Source: Bryoerythrophyllum caledonicum
Taxonomy: Eukaryota > Streptophyta > Bryopsida > Pottiales > Pottiaceae
Direction: 5' to 3'
DNA length: 64,000 bases
Assembly (NCBI GenBank): GCA_963971425.1
Contig: OZ020519.1
Span: 5,968,028 to 6,032,027 of the forward strand
The stretch's first letter is position 1; the number at the start of each line of letters is the position of its first letter. The translations under genes were made by a program, and so were the position numbers. Below, in pieces: positions 21,490 through 33,741 of this stretch. The notes beneath the pieces were generated by a model. That model made no database searches and was not told the origin of the DNA. It saw only the letters and a list, made by a program, of their open reading frames with translations.

Positions 21490-22053
21490 AACAAGTGGTG
21501 TAGAGAGCCGGATCAATAGTACTTTGTAGTTTGAAATGACTGACGGATTGAAGATGCAACCTAGGAGCCTACATAAAAATTTAACCCGTTGTGATGAAGC
21601 TATAATACAATATCTCACCATGGATACCCAACACTGAGGATAAGCTTATTCCCTACAAAATAAACTACACAAAATTGAATTACTGAATCTTGATTGTATT
21701 CACTACACAATATAAATAAAGAAAGAGCATATTTCAAAGCTGATCTACGTAATTTATCCACTTAATTTAAAGTTGACCAAAACTGCCTGCTACTCTAAAA
21801 ATGATTGAGTAGTTATCCACACTAATTGATTATAAGTTTTTACCAACTATATCTGCAATGACCTACCTCTTTGAGTACCTAGTTTTGAAAGTTGTGCTCT
21901 CGATAAAAGTATTCATCAAAAGTAAAAAAGTGTAGCACTTCCAAATCATATAGTTTCGATACACTAAACATCATTTTCAGTGTAGTGGTAGGATCAGTGT
22001 ACAGTACACAACTGAATTTTATTTTTTAAAAATCCATAGAGCACAGGCTTCCA
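21490..22053. other. Non-coding interval with dispersed repeat
   Basis: Contains the GATGCAACCTAGGAGCCTAC repeat shared with 8440 and a second block shared with 10385-10440. No gene seen. Confidence 0.4.
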
Positions 22054-22240
22054 AATGACACTACGAAGTGATACCAAGGTAATTTCGAAAGGAAATCTAT
22101 ACACACTCTGCAATAGTAGAGCTAAGAATGGCCACAATCTTTGAATGATACTGAGCACTAAATCGTTCCTGCTACACTAAGTTATGTGGGAGCTTCTTCC
22201 TTGTCTGAGCAGTCCAAAAATTAAAACTCTCCTGAAATGG
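22054..22240 (-). pseudogene. AGP family 3' UTR relic
   Basis: Diverged copy, in copy C orientation, of the AGP 3' flank. Shared blocks are ACACTCTGCAATAGTAGAG-like, GAATGGCCACAATC, GAGCACTAAATCGTTCCTGC and CTTCCTTGTCTGAGCAGTCC. The coding part that should follow at higher coordinates is not recognisable. It lies just downstream of the permease gene. Confidence 0.55.
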
Positions 22241-22513
22241 TCATCCTCACTCTTACATGCCTAAAGAGGTGTAACACATCGCAGCAGGAAGAAATACTAT
22301 CTCTACACAAAGAAACGCAATGAGATCCCCACCAAGGGTTAATAAAACAACAAATGGTGCAATCTCTATGCAGGAGAGCATTATGAATTCCTCATGTGGA
22401 GTGCACCACTACCTTTTGCTGTGGTCGCACACAACCATGCTGAAAGAAAATTTAAGACTGCACATATGACTGAGGAAGTCGGTGAAAGAAATTATTATGA
22501 ACATGACGTAAAA

Positions 22514-25500
22514 TTAGGGGTGGAAGCCAGACTTGCCGTCGACGTGGGAAGGATGGGCGGGGCTGAGGTTGAAGACGGGGCCCTTGAACCACTTGCGGGC
22601 GCTGAGGAGCCAGGCGGCAATGACGAGGATGAAGACGCCGCCCACGGCGACGGGCGCGTAGTTGAGCGTGAGCTTGGTGACGGGGTACACGACGGGCAGA
22701 CAGAAGAGCACGGTGATAATGGCCACCCACAGCACCGCCACCCACCCCACGAACTCGCCGCCGCGGCCCAGGTTCCAAGGGCCCGGCCGGAACGTGCTGC
22801 GCGCGATGGTGATGCGGAACAGAATCGGCAGCGCGTACGAGATGTACAGCCCGATGGTGGCGATCGACACCATCGCTTGGAACGCCACCAGGCTCCCCAA
22901 AGACTGCGCACAAACCGAAGGTTAACCAAAGAGGTCGAAACTTATGGTATCTTTGCCTCACTTTCCAAAAAACTTCAAAATACACCACATATTCACGTTC
23001 ACAGAAAGCTTTCTAGAGTTAGGAGAATACAATTCTGCCTATCAATAGCGAATAATTTCATGAGATGTATGTCCTGATTCTTACCGTGAGTGCCATGCAG
23101 AAGGCAATGGTAGATGACAACCAGACGGCGTTTAGGGGCACTTCTCGCCGATCTACCAAGTGCCACAGCTTTGACAACGGCATGGCTCCATCTCTGGAAA
23201 ACGCGTACACCATCCTGGATCCCAGCAAAGAGCAGCTTATTAGGTGTCCTGAAATGTGAGAAGTATGGAGATATCCATTGCTATGTCAAAATGAGACTAT
23301 GAGTGTTGCCATACACTTCATACACAGTTTGCAGAGGGCTTCCTCAAATGCCAAACATAGGTTCTGAAATTTTGAATCCAGACCTTGAGTTGCTGGTGAT
23401 GGAGCTCATTCCGCAGAACCAGACGGCGACCGCCACAATGCCCAAGCACACAATGCCGCCCGTGCCGCTGCCGTACCGCTCATTGAAGACGTTGTAGAAG
23501 ATCTGCGCCACAGCGTACCCTCCGGCATCGTTCGCTTCGTCAAGGAGCGCTGCCGGGTCGATCACCACGAAGCAGAGACCGAGGATGTAGCCCCATCCCA
23601 CGATCAGCGAAATGATGATCGCGCTCATAATGCCGTATGCTCCGTTCTTGTCTGAGGATTTCGTCTCTTCCGACTGCAAACAGACAGACAAAAAGGCATG
23701 AGAGTTAAAGGGTTAACCCCTAAATCCTGGAGTTTGGACGAGATACCATGAGAATTAGTCGCCTTTCTCTCCTTCGAGAACTAGTTACAAGGAGAAAAAG
23801 ACGGGCTAACTTTGGGTGACTTACGAAAGAACTCTACCCTTCCAATCGTGATAGGAGTGCTCACCATATGAGCTGAGGCGTCGTAGCCAGTCACGGTGTA
23901 CTGGCTCACAAGCAAGCCCAGGAGAAAGATGTAGGGGCTGCTGCTGATACCAGTTGCCTCCGTGGGCTTGTTGAACGTCGTGAACACCGATTTGAACGTC
24001 TGGCGCTCGTGGGCAACGGCTGGAATGAGTATGATCAACACAAAGACGCCTGCGGTGAAGGTATCCCATTCTCATCAATGAACATGATCTAATACTGTTC
24101 TTTGTAAAGACAACTTTTCTTTGTACCACTATTTCTCCACTCTGAATAGTTATTAGCTCGGTGGACTTTCAACCATTGCCTAGAGGTGTTTGTACACGAG
24201 GACTGACGTACCGAGGATGTTCCAGAGCGCAGCGAGCGTGCCCAAGTAGGACACCCAATGGATGCTGAAGCTGTTGACAACGGCATGCGAGAACAGAACG
24301 CCGCCGTGAATTCCAATCACCACGTACTTGTTTGCGACGTACCCACCGCCATTCGCCCCGCCGGTGGCGAGCAGCACCATGACGGCTATCAGCTGGGCCA
24401 ACGAGAAGTCGATGCTGGTCGTCACTGCCCACTGCCCCACCAAATTATACCTGCAAACGCCGAAACTAAATTAGAAACAGCGACGGGGAGCGATGGAGTT
24501 CTTTGTAAAGTCACCCGAAGTTTGAAAAAGATATACCCTCTTTTTCCATGAAAACTCTTGCTCCATTCTCAAAGACGGCTAGAATTACTTAGACTTGAGT
24601 TTCAAGGCCACCAAATTCTTCTACTGATCTACTGACTATTCAGAGTGGGGAAAGAGTAGGGTTGATGTTCATAGTTGATCTCATGCAACCTCTTTGACTT
24701 GAGTTTAAATACCAGCAAGCTTTGATAGATCGCCACGCTTTTCTACTGAACTATTATACGGTGGAGAAAAGAGTAGTGAAAAGAGGGGGTATCTTATTGA
24801 AACGTTGGGCGACTTTACGGACGACTCTCGATGATGGATTATAGGTCATAATTTTACCAGCCAGTGATCCAGGATGCGAAGGGGCCCCATCTTGGGCCAG
24901 CAAGCTGAGAGCTCCAGTAATAAAGACCACCGGACGTGGGGAACGCCGAGCAGATTTCCGCCATGGCGGCGCCCACGAACAAGGTGAACACGCCCACGAT
25001 CAGCCACCCGTACACCATGGAAATCGTCCCTCCATACGTGAGCCCCGTGTTGAACAGCGTCGTGATTCCCGTGAGGATGGAGATGATGGCGAACGAAAAT
25101 GCAAAGTTGGACAGCACTCTGCACACCTCAAGAGAGAATACCATGTCCGAGATGGGACTTCAATCTGATGTGCACATCTTGTCCAAGTTCGTGTTCTAGA
25201 ACAAAGAAAAACTTGTTCACATCTCACTGTTTTGAAGCATAATCATGCCAAGGTTTCCCCACGAATAAGAATATCGAAAATCGTACCTTTCTCAAGTGAG
25301 GCCAACTCAACATCTGCATAATCAGAGCACATGACCTAAAACGGAGGTGAACAGTCTCTTTCGACCGTTTCAAGACGAGAGAAAAGATCTGGCGCGGCAA
25401 AGAGAAGAAAGAGAGAGAGGATTTGAACTCACGAGAGGTCGCGTTTGAGTTCCTGTTTGTATCCGAGCTCATGCAGACGCTGCTGCCCAGAATCCACGGC

Positions 25501-25530
25501 GCCGTCGCTGCCCGTCTTCAAGCCCATCAT
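22514..25530 (-). CDS. BAT1: BAT1/GABP-type amino-acid (GABA) permease, 7 exons
   Basis: Spliced gene on minus: exons 25530-25433, 25118-24858, 24450-24212, 24049-23865, 23673-23384, 23214-23085 and 22903-22514. All introns are GT-AG and phases agree, giving 530 residues (Arabidopsis BAT1 is similar in length). It belongs to the APC superfamily, with about 12 membrane segments. Landmarks in order are LHELGYKQELKRDLS, TGITTLFNTGL, AEICSAFPTSGGLYYWS, VGQWAVTTSIDFSLAQ, SQYTVTGYDASAHM, GSGTGGIVCLG, FCGMSSITSNSR, AFSRDGAMP and AMVSIATIGLYISYALP. Arabidopsis BAT1/GABP carries amino acids including GABA, alanine, arginine and glutamate and has been placed in mitochondrial or plasma membranes, so substrate and location here are inferred. 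A likely 5'-UTR intron (25668-25533, CAG|GTACTG to GCAG|) precedes the ATG. The start is ATGATG at 25530; the second Met is equally possible. Confidence 0.93.
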
Positions 25531-25668
25531 TTCTGCAACAACAACCAACAAAACCTACTTAGAAACAACTCTCCCACCGAACAAAAGCCGGAACAAGAGA
25601 ATAATATCTCCACCCCACACCAACACTGGCCACAAAAACGGAAAGACTGAAGAATCAAAATGCAGTAC

Positions 25669-26298
25669 CTGTGGAAGAGAGGCTAGTATTTCCAAGTCGA
25701 GAAGTGAGCACCCATCTGCAACAACCAACACCTGCAGCTCGATCCTCGGAGAAGGCGCCGCTACAATCCTAGATTTCCATAGGTTGCAAAATGATGCTAC
25801 CATGGAATTTGGGGGCTCAACTATTGACTCTGGCACCTTCTTACAAAATTCAACCTTTGAATAACCACATAAAGATTTTCGTACTACACATGCTCAGGTG
25901 CTCACTCATCACGTTAGTGGTTTGGTACATGAATTGGATTCGACGTGACCTTGAGTGCGACATGAGCTTCATTCACGGACTCCACACGAGTACTTCCAGC
26001 TTGCAATCAGAACATCATCATGAGAGATGAATCTCATTTCCAGAGGAGTGGAAAAGGAGGCCGGGATCTGTCTGGAGTTGCGTGAGGCATGTGAACGTGT
26101 GGGTGCATTCCAAAGGCGCGGGAGCCACGCGGGTGATGCCGGGTGTGGATGTTGGAGCGATGGTGGGAGAAAGGAATCTCTTTATTTCATGTCAGCCTCT
26201 TTTTTCTGGATTTTTTAAATTCGGGGATGCATAAGTTCATTAAAAATTAAAAATTAAAAAAATATTTTATTGATTTTTTTGGGACCTACGACCCTAGT
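25669..26298. other. Upstream region of the permease gene
   Basis: Promoter side of the permease gene. No TATA box is clear, and short ORFs are unsupported. It ends in an AT-rich run before the TTAA element. Confidence 0.4.
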
Positions 26299-27800
26299 TT
26301 AACCTCTGAGGGCCCTAAACAAGGCCCCTTTTCAACATAAAAATAGGGGCCAGGTTTTGTCCACACCCTCCTTCCCTTACCGCCCGTCTGTATTGTTTGA
26401 CCCCTAAATTTCTTTGACGATTTCACACCAAAAACACATCAAAATTGCTTGTTTTAGTGCAATGAGTAAGGACGAAACAAAAAAAATTAATTATGTTTTT
26501 AATCGTAGGATCTCAATTAAGACTTATTAAGTAAGTTACTTTAAAAAAATTGTAAAGTTTGACTGCACGGATTGTAATATTATAGTGTTTGAAGTTGAGG
26601 AAAGGGTCCCTTTTCTTCCTTGCGTTTCATGGATCAACAGGCTTTGACTTCACTTGGTGTCAAATTTTTGCGCTTCACAAGGTCTAAATCCATTTCCATC
26701 ATGTTAAGCATGGTATTAGTTCCTTGAACTCCAATTTAAGAGATAGAAAAGGGTGTAGCATATTCAAAAAAATTGTGCAAGGAGTGGAGGTTCAAAAATT
26801 GACAATTTGAGTTACATTTGTTTGTAAACTTAGTATGTTTAGAATGAGAATCCGAGTGGTCAATAAGAAGGTTTACACCACATGATGTTGAGGAAAAAAT
26901 AAAAAGTAAAAATATGATGATGTCAAAGTTTTATGTGAAAAAAAAGAAGTTTTTTTGGTACCTTGCTCGACAATGTGCAATAATGTGTGAAAATGTTTGA
27001 CTTGGATTTATACGCTTTTTTTCACTAAAGACAAGATATTTCTTTTAGCGACTTGAAAGGAAAAAATATTGCTTGCTAGTGTGGAAAATCTCACATTCAA
27101 TAGAGTGTCCTTGCAAAAGTTTTTGGAGTTGCTCGACGTGCCCGTTCTCCCCATTTCAACTTCAAAACCCTATAACTTTTTCATTAAATGTCGGATTTAG
27201 GAAAAAATTGGACTCACACAAAGCTTTTAGTAATGTCCATCTACATTAAAAATATCAAAGAAAATTGTTATAAAATGACACTGGGAAAAAGTGATGTGGG
27301 GTGGGGTTTATTTGGTAAAAAGCCTGATTTTCCTGCCGCGACTTTCACAAATGATTCGCCACGTGAGGCCCGAATGTAGCACTTCGCCTGGATTCTGGAA
27401 ACGCGCTGCCAACTTTTTGGAAGGACGAATCTTTCCCCTTTCACACTTGTAGGAGGGTTTAGTAGTGTTCAAGAAAAAAGATTGATGTTGGTCTTGATAG
27501 CCCTTGATCCCTCTAAGGACAAAGGAACCAGAATTTGATCGATGAGACCAATTTTCGGGGAGCCACAGCTGATTGAACCGTTGGATTGATTTGCACTTGT
27601 TGGAGCGGTTGTGCGCTGTGCTTTCCTCCACCTAATCCATCTTTCCAATCTCCAATTGGTTGAAGCAATAACAAACTACAAGGATTTATGTGAAAAAAGT
27701 GAACAATGAAATGAACTCGTCGTGCAGATATTGTTGTGAAGAATCTACTAAACTGTAAAAAATTTAGGGCCCCGTGCATGGCATTGCCGTTAGAGGGTTA
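26299..27800 (+). mobile_element. TTAA-flanked element, family 1, copy 3 (disrupted right end)
   Basis: The left end TTAACCTCTGAGGGCCC and interior to about 27340 match copies 1 and 2 in order. The region 27345-27775 has no counterpart in the other copies and may be a later insertion or replacement. The right TTAA near 27797 abuts the next element, so the right border is uncertain. Confidence 0.5.
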
Positions 27801-28082
27801 AGGCTGATGAGCTCTTTTAGCTTGCGAGAATCTACAAGTGTTCTAGGTCACGAAGTACAACATCTTTGCATAAGGTTCATTTAATTGTGACCCCACTTTA
27901 AGGAAATCACTCTTGCTTGTCAATGCTTGCACCAATTTTTGTGGCGCGACTCTCAATAGACGCCCACCTTCCTTCACCTCTTTATCGTAGTTTAAGTCTT
28001 TCATGGAGGTGGCATGTAGTGTTTGCCATCGAGATTATTGTGCCGAAACGGCCCAGAAATGGTCGCTTCTCGTGAAAGGGTT
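27795..28082 (+). mobile_element. TTAA-flanked element, family 2, without Tc1 insertion
   Basis: Diverged 0.29-kb copy of the family at 19410-21359, from GGTTAAGGCTGATGAGCTC to CGTGAAAGGGTTA. At the site where the other copy holds the Tc1-like transposon it reads CGGCCCAGAAATGGTCG without interruption. Confidence 0.6.
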
Positions 28083-30594
28083 AGGGTTCTCCTGAAAATC
28101 CTTCCTAAAGAGGAAAAAATAAAGAAAGGTAGAGTGAAAACTAAATACAGGAAGAAAGAGAGTATGAGGATTTTATTTTTCCCTTTTCAACACTAATGAC
28201 ATGCTTGTAATCAATGGTCTTGGGCCCTATCTTAAGCTCCTCCATATACCCCAAGTTCTTGAAGAGGTGACCCATGGTTCCCCATACCTTTTCCAAGCAA
28301 ACACTTTCTATGTTGTCCTAGTTACCAATACAAGACCATAAAGTAGAAGGTGACATGTAGGGTCACTTTCTTTCACTTTCAAGAAAATTCAAATGATTGG
28401 CATGAATAAAGAGTTTGATGGAGGTGGCATACTTACTTAGAGCATCTGCATCCTTTGCCCAACCAATTGGCACGGCGTGTGCGGTTAGCTGTGTGTGACT
28501 AACTCTAATCAGACCTTCTGCCTTCTTCACCGGGTAGAACCCACTGTGGCACCAATCATGGCTATGATGGTCCACTTGTCATGTTCTGCCACGTTAACCT
28601 TAGATAAATAAAGTTAGAAAACTTGATAATTGCTCTTCAACAGGCACAATACAGATAGAAGTCCCTCCATGTTCGAGGGCTTTTCTACAGGGCCAATAAC
28701 CTCAAAGCGCTTGACCGGGTGCCATTGCAATATATTATTCAAGAGTGCCCCACCCAATCACCCAATCGCCACTTGGTGCGGCGAAGGATGTAGATGGTTT
28801 TAGAAAATACATCGAGCCATTTTATATTGATGCCCAAGTTGGAGAGAGAGGAAGGTTAAGATGAAACTACACTGCATGGTATGTACCTTGCCACGACAAA
28901 TAATTTTGGCCATAGCAAAATTCTCCATGAATATCATAAAGATAATAAATTTGTCGGGTCAAGATTAGGTACTAGAAGTCAAATGTTGGCTACAACCAAT
29001 TTACTCTTTAAGACTCACGCCATATTGACATGTGGTAGTAGCTATTGATATAATTCCTTCACTTGATGTTGGCCACCCCTTGTCACTAAAGCGGCAGGAC
29101 AAAAACAAATGTGTGGCTCTACTTGCCTGTCACTCAATGCCCCCTCCCTCAATACCCGGACCTTGCCTAATACTTAACGCTTCTAGTGATGTATGTGCAT
29201 GTTTGGTCTAAACCTTACACTCTCATACACCTTCAAACCTATACCTACATCCATAAACCTCTAAATCCGTAGAACCCTAATCTCAAACCCCAAAATTCCT
29301 AAATTCTTACACTCTAAACCCTACACCCTCTCTATCACACTCACATTCTTACTTTCTCACATGCACTTCTAGAAACTTTGGGTACCGGAGCATGGGACAT
29401 TGAGTGGATGCGGGTAGAGGCACGCCCCAATTTTTGTCCTACCCCTTAGGAGCGAGGTTAGTTGTCTCCATGTTGCGGCAATTCTATAGTATTAAGAAAT
29501 TTTCCAAAAAGTTTCCAGGAAGTCTTTGGGTCACCTTTGTTTTGTCCTGGCAAGGTCATGGTTATTCTTAGGCTACAAAAGCTTAGATAGTGTGTATATT
29601 ACTATCGTGAATGTTTTCTCATGGAGGTACACTTCATATAAAAAGAAAGAGTAAGTGGTGATACCACTTCCTTTAAAGTGTTGAACGCTAAATCGGTTTC
29701 TATGAATTTTGTTCATATTACCCTACAAATCATGTACGCAATCTTTTGAGGTTTTCAAAAAAATTCCTAAGGTACATGTATCTGACAAGATATGTTTATT
29801 TGTGGATAGGACAAAGTTTATCTATAGATTGGAGGGGATTTTTCATGGGCTCAACTTTCAGAAAAATCTCCAGAATTTTATGTTTACACTTCACTTGATA
29901 ATATTAAACTAAAATAATGTGTATTTATCCTACATTGAAGAATAGACTACCCTATGTTGTAAAAAAAACAAATTCTTTTGGCTTGTATGCAGACATGTGG
30001 AAATTTCAATTGATTTATTTGAGGGTTGTTAAGGTAGGAGGCACTTTTATCCTTATAGGTACTTCTGGGTTGAATTTTAACACTAAATAAAATTATTATA
30101 AAGTTGGCTTTCATTTCTCTTTCTTTGACAAGTGAAATGGAATTCCATTGCAACAATACAATTACATTCCACAATGAAGTTGGTTTTTGGCAACAATGTT
30201 GTGGATGGTGTGTGTCCCTTCTATTTTGTCACGAACAAGTTAGTTTGGTATCTCAAGTTTGGATGTAAGGACTTGTGTTATCCATTTTTACTTCTTCTTT
30301 TTAATAGAGATTTTAAAAAAAAAATGTAAATCAAAGGCATTTTCCCAATAGGATTTGATCTCTACATTAGAATCAATTAACTCCAACTTTAGTGAAGGTA
30401 GGTGCTCAGACAATTTTGAATATAAAGTTGCGAGGTGTATGATTGTGGTGTGACCTGAAGCCAGGTAACCATAGTGTGAAGAACTAAAATTGAGATTAGT
30501 GATCATTAAAAAAAAAGTGCTTTATTTTAGTTTGGATCTCCACTTTTGCAACATTTTTAAAAATTGACAACTTCAATACTACACCTAGAAGATT
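28083..30594. other. Non-coding stretch
   Basis: 2.5 kb, mostly AT-rich, with no supported gene. At 29240-29345 there are degenerate CCCTAAA-like motifs (for example AAACCCTACACCC), possibly old interstitial telomere-like sequence. Confidence 0.4.
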
Positions 30595-30606
30595 TTGGAC
30601 AAGTAC

Positions 30607-30687
30607 AGTGGGCATGGACTTAGTGGTGGAATGAACGGACACTTTATCCACGCCGGCCCCCTTCGGGGACCGGCGTTCTTCTTCTTC
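30607..30687 (+). mobile_element. 81-bp retroposon with 12-bp target duplication
   Basis: An 81-bp unit between two perfect copies of TTGGACAAGTAC (30595-30606 and 30688-30699). It begins AGTGGGCATGGACTTAGTGG, has a strong hairpin (GCCGGCCCCC TTC GGGGACCGGC) and ends in TTC repeats. Related units are at 63787-63867 (minus), 63701-63741 (minus, diverged) and 44800-44857 (plus, diverged). Target duplication length and simple-repeat tail fit a SINE-like insertion, but no clear pol III A and B boxes are seen. Confidence 0.65.
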
Positions 30688-30699
30688 TTGGACAAGTAC

Positions 30700-31479
30700 C
30701 CTACATCATATAGATTGTGATGGTGATAAAATGTAGCTTTTCAGAGTGTAAAAATATCATTCAATTTAACGAGAAAACATAGTGTGCTAATGTCAAAAAT
30801 TCAAGGTGCAAGAAGATGATTAAATGTGCATTAAATGCTATGATCTTTCTATCCATGTAGTAAAAAATTCCATATATTTTTGGTGTATTCTTACAACAGT
30901 AAGTAACAAGATTCTAGGATTGGAAGTTGAAAGTTTATATATATTTTTAATGTTTTAAATTGGCATCAAAACAACAATTTTGAAGTGTACATTTAAAAAC
31001 ATTGTCACGGTCTTTTAGAGATTAAAAAAGTATAAGTAAAATCATGTATGTTATAGGCACATGTTTCTAAAACGATGATGGATGAAAGTTTTAAAGTTTT
31101 CTGATTGGAAATTGTTAATCAAGCCAAAATTTATTAGCATCTAAATATGAAGTGGTTAAGAATTTCAGAACATTCAATTACAAGAAAATTTTGGAATAGC
31201 AAAATAATAATAATAATGTATACATATGAATAATGACGCAATATTATATGCAACACGTATGTCATTTAGGTCCAATGAATCAATTTACTTCCGAATAAAA
31301 TGAATGACACATTTCAAATGTTTTGTAAAACGCAATGGAAATTTTCACTAAATATCCACTACTGTCGTAAGGAAATTTAGCAAATTTATTTCATATTTAC
31401 TAGATTGTCATGAGAGTTTTTCTTTAGTTAAAAAGGATTTATTCTATTATATAATTAGGAATTAATGAATGGCATAATT
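30700..31479. other. AT-rich non-coding stretch
   Basis: Downstream side of the poly-Asp gene. No gene or repeat border was recognised. Confidence 0.4.
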
Positions 31480-32574
31480 TCATTCACCAGACTCGGGCTC
31501 CACAGCTGGTGCACTTGCTTCTGGAGAAAAAGCAGAAATTTCTTCACTTGAAGTTGGAGTAGTAACTTCAGGTGGGCTTGAAGCGGGAGACTGAGTTGGT
31601 GGCACAGGAACTTCAACAATGCTTGAACTTGGAGATGGAGGCGATGCAGGACTCACTTCAACACTGCTTGGAATTATAGACGCTGCCGCAGCATCATCGT
31701 CGTCTTCATCATCGTCATCGTCATCGTCGTCATCGGAACAATGCTTCGACTTACCACCATGGGTATCATCGTCATCGTCATCGTCATCGTCGTCGTCATC
31801 ATCGTCATCATCGTCATCATCTTCGTCGTCATCGGCTTCGTCATCATCATCGTCGTCATCACATTTCGAATGACTATTATCGTCGTCGTCGTCGTCGTCG
31901 TCATCTTCGTCATCGTCGTCGTCGTCGTCGTCATCTTCGTCATCGTCGTCGTCGTCATCATCATCTTCGTCATCGTCGTCATCGTCATCGTCATCGTCAC
32001 CATCGTCGTCGTCCGTGCATTTGCAACTCTTCCCATCGTCGTCGTCGTCGTCATCTTCGTCGTCGTCGTCATCTTCGTCGTCGTCGTCATCTTCGTCGTC
32101 GTCGTCGTCTTCGTCGTCATCGTCGTCGTCGTCATCGTCGTCTTCGTCGTCATCGTCGTCGTCTTCGTCGTCGTCGCAATTGCACTTCCCCGATTTTATC
32201 TTGCCCGATTTCTTCTCCTTCGATTTCTTAGCAACTGCACCTTTGCTGCCGCTCTCGGAAGCTCCGGCCAGCAAACGCACAGAACGAATCAGAGCATCCG
32301 GGAGCATGGGACTCGAGTCTGCCTCGACGGCGATGGCGTCTCCTGAGCTTCCATCGTAAGCCGCGACTTCGATGTGACGAGGGCGCTCCGATTCCTCGAC
32401 AAAGTGATTCGCGGCGGCGGCGGCGGCACCAGATGCCGCTTCTGAATCATATGCCTTGGCTTTGCTGCTCCCGTACTGAAACAGGGAGCGCGAGGGCCTG
32501 GCGCTGGCGAGAGTGGCCAAGGAAGCGCAGAGCAGCAGCATGGCCGCCACCATTGCGGACTTCATGGTCGCCAT
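31480..32574 (-). CDS. Secreted poly-aspartate protein
   Basis: A 364-residue protein. Start ATG at 32574 (MATMKSAMVAAMLLLCASLA), giving a signal peptide cleaved near residue 25. Residues about 26-132 are mixed and end in a Lys-rich stretch (KKSKEKKSGKIKSG). Residues about 133-294 are four blocks of almost pure Asp with some Glu, separated by short basic linkers holding cysteines (GKCNC, GKSCKC, HSKC, KSKHC). The C-terminal 70 residues are Pro/Ser/Val-rich with SP and PP units, like wall glycoproteins. Such acidic secreted proteins bind Ca2+ or other cations strongly; that role is inference. A 5'-UTR intron is likely (32691-32590, AAG|GTAAGC to GGCAG|). The family was not recognised. Frame and signal peptide argue that it is real despite low complexity. 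Confidence 0.75.
   Translation of the reverse strand: MATMKSAMVAAMLLLCASLATLASARPSRSLFQYGSSKAKAYDSEAASGAAAAAANHFVEESERPRHIEVAAYDGSSGDAIAVEADSSPMLPDALIRSVRLLAGASESGSKGAVAKKSKEKKSGKIKSGKCNCDDDEDDDDDDEDDDDDDDDDDEDDDDDEDDDDDEDDDDDEDDDDDDDGKSCKCTDDDDGDDDDDDDDDDEDDDDDDDDDEDDDDDDDDDEDDDDDDDDDNSHSKCDDDDDDDEADDDEDDDDDDDDDDDDDDDDDDDTHGGKSKHCSDDDDDDDDDEDDDDAAAASIIPSSVEVSPASPPSPSSSIVEVPVPPTQSPASSPPEVTTPTSSEEISAFSPEASAPAVEPESGE
31692..32180. repeat. Trinucleotide (GAY)n tract inside the poly-Asp gene
   Basis: Nearly 0.5 kb of GTC/ATC on plus (GAC/GAT codons on minus), mixed so that no pure long microsatellite exists. It creates spurious poly-Ser and poly-Val frames on plus. Confidence 0.85.
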
Positions 32575-33741
32575 ACCGGAGCCTTCAACCTGCCACAACA
32601 GACACGATTTAACCTGAAGCAGCTACATGTGAGGTACAGTTTCTGCTCTAGCATGTATGGAAGTCTGCGATAGCTATTGCAAATTGCTTACCTTAAATAG
32701 AAAAGTGAGGAGAACTGAAAGTGTAGAGTCTGTGAGAGCTCAATAGCTGGTCGCCATAGCTCCAGGCCAGGACAATGACTTGTGAATGAGTACTGGTGGT
32801 GTTCTGAATGGACATCTTCGTGTCGATTTATACCTCTCTGGAGCCCGAGGATCGCATCGAAGCCATCATGAAAGGTACCGCATCAAACTTGCTGTGACAG
32901 AGTCCTGTTTTTACAGGTGCTCATCATTTTGAATAAGCATTGGTCAAATTCCATACCGATGCAATGCATTCTCTGTGATTCAGGAAAGGTAAGGAGGCGG
33001 GGTTAGTTCATTGAAGAGAGTTTCAGGGGAAAGGTAGAGTTGTCCAGAAGATTTTTGCGTAGGAACTTTTCGGAGATAAGCGACTCTTCTAGAAGACTAC
33101 AAATCATCATTAATGAAGTTGCAGTCAAATACATGCAATTCATGCTGAAGGCTGAATCTTGCGGATATTGAACTTCAAGCGACTACACCGGAATGTCTAA
33201 GCAACAAACGCGAATTGGATATAGGAATGCCAACATGGATTGCATGTAGCAATAGTTTATTAAGTGGATGTGTCTAATGAGGATTGTATACATTGAAGAG
33301 TTACCACTGGGAGAAGGATATAGGCAGACTTACAAGTTATAACGCGAACCAGGTTCAAGCTCGATTCAGTTGTCATTGACGACGTTAAGGTTATTCCGAC
33401 ATTGTACTCAGACGTCATTGCAACAACCGACATATGAAACGAAGTCAAAGCGAAGTTAATGGGCGAACAATACATGTTCAGAAACTGCCAATCGCAGGCA
33501 CCTACAAGTGTTCTTGTGTCACCACGATGAATCAATCGTAGCAAGTCTCCTCTCAGATAATTGGTCAACATGTGTGCTTTCAGAAATGACGCTGAAACGC
33601 TCTGAAAAGGACCAAACCCTACTGGACCTCCGAATGCCGTGAGCAGACGTCCACCTCTGTGGCTTTCCGGCGTCAAGATTCCTACAGAATTACTGTTTTA
33701 TTGTGTTCCGAGCGCATCCCCGTTGCCAAACAACATAAAAT

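Noticed and set aside
22394-23077. 227-residue plus ORF
   Set aside because: Lies over exon 7 of the permease on the other strand; the minus frame matches the known transporter family.
31619-32359. Poly-Ser and poly-Val frames on plus opposite the poly-Asp gene
   Set aside because: They follow automatically from GAC/GAT codons on minus. They have no signal peptide or other non-repeat domain.
33340-33370. Possible tRNA B box (GGTTCAAGCTC) here and at about 46410
   Set aside because: No acceptor stem or A box at the right distance; it is part of the segmental duplication.
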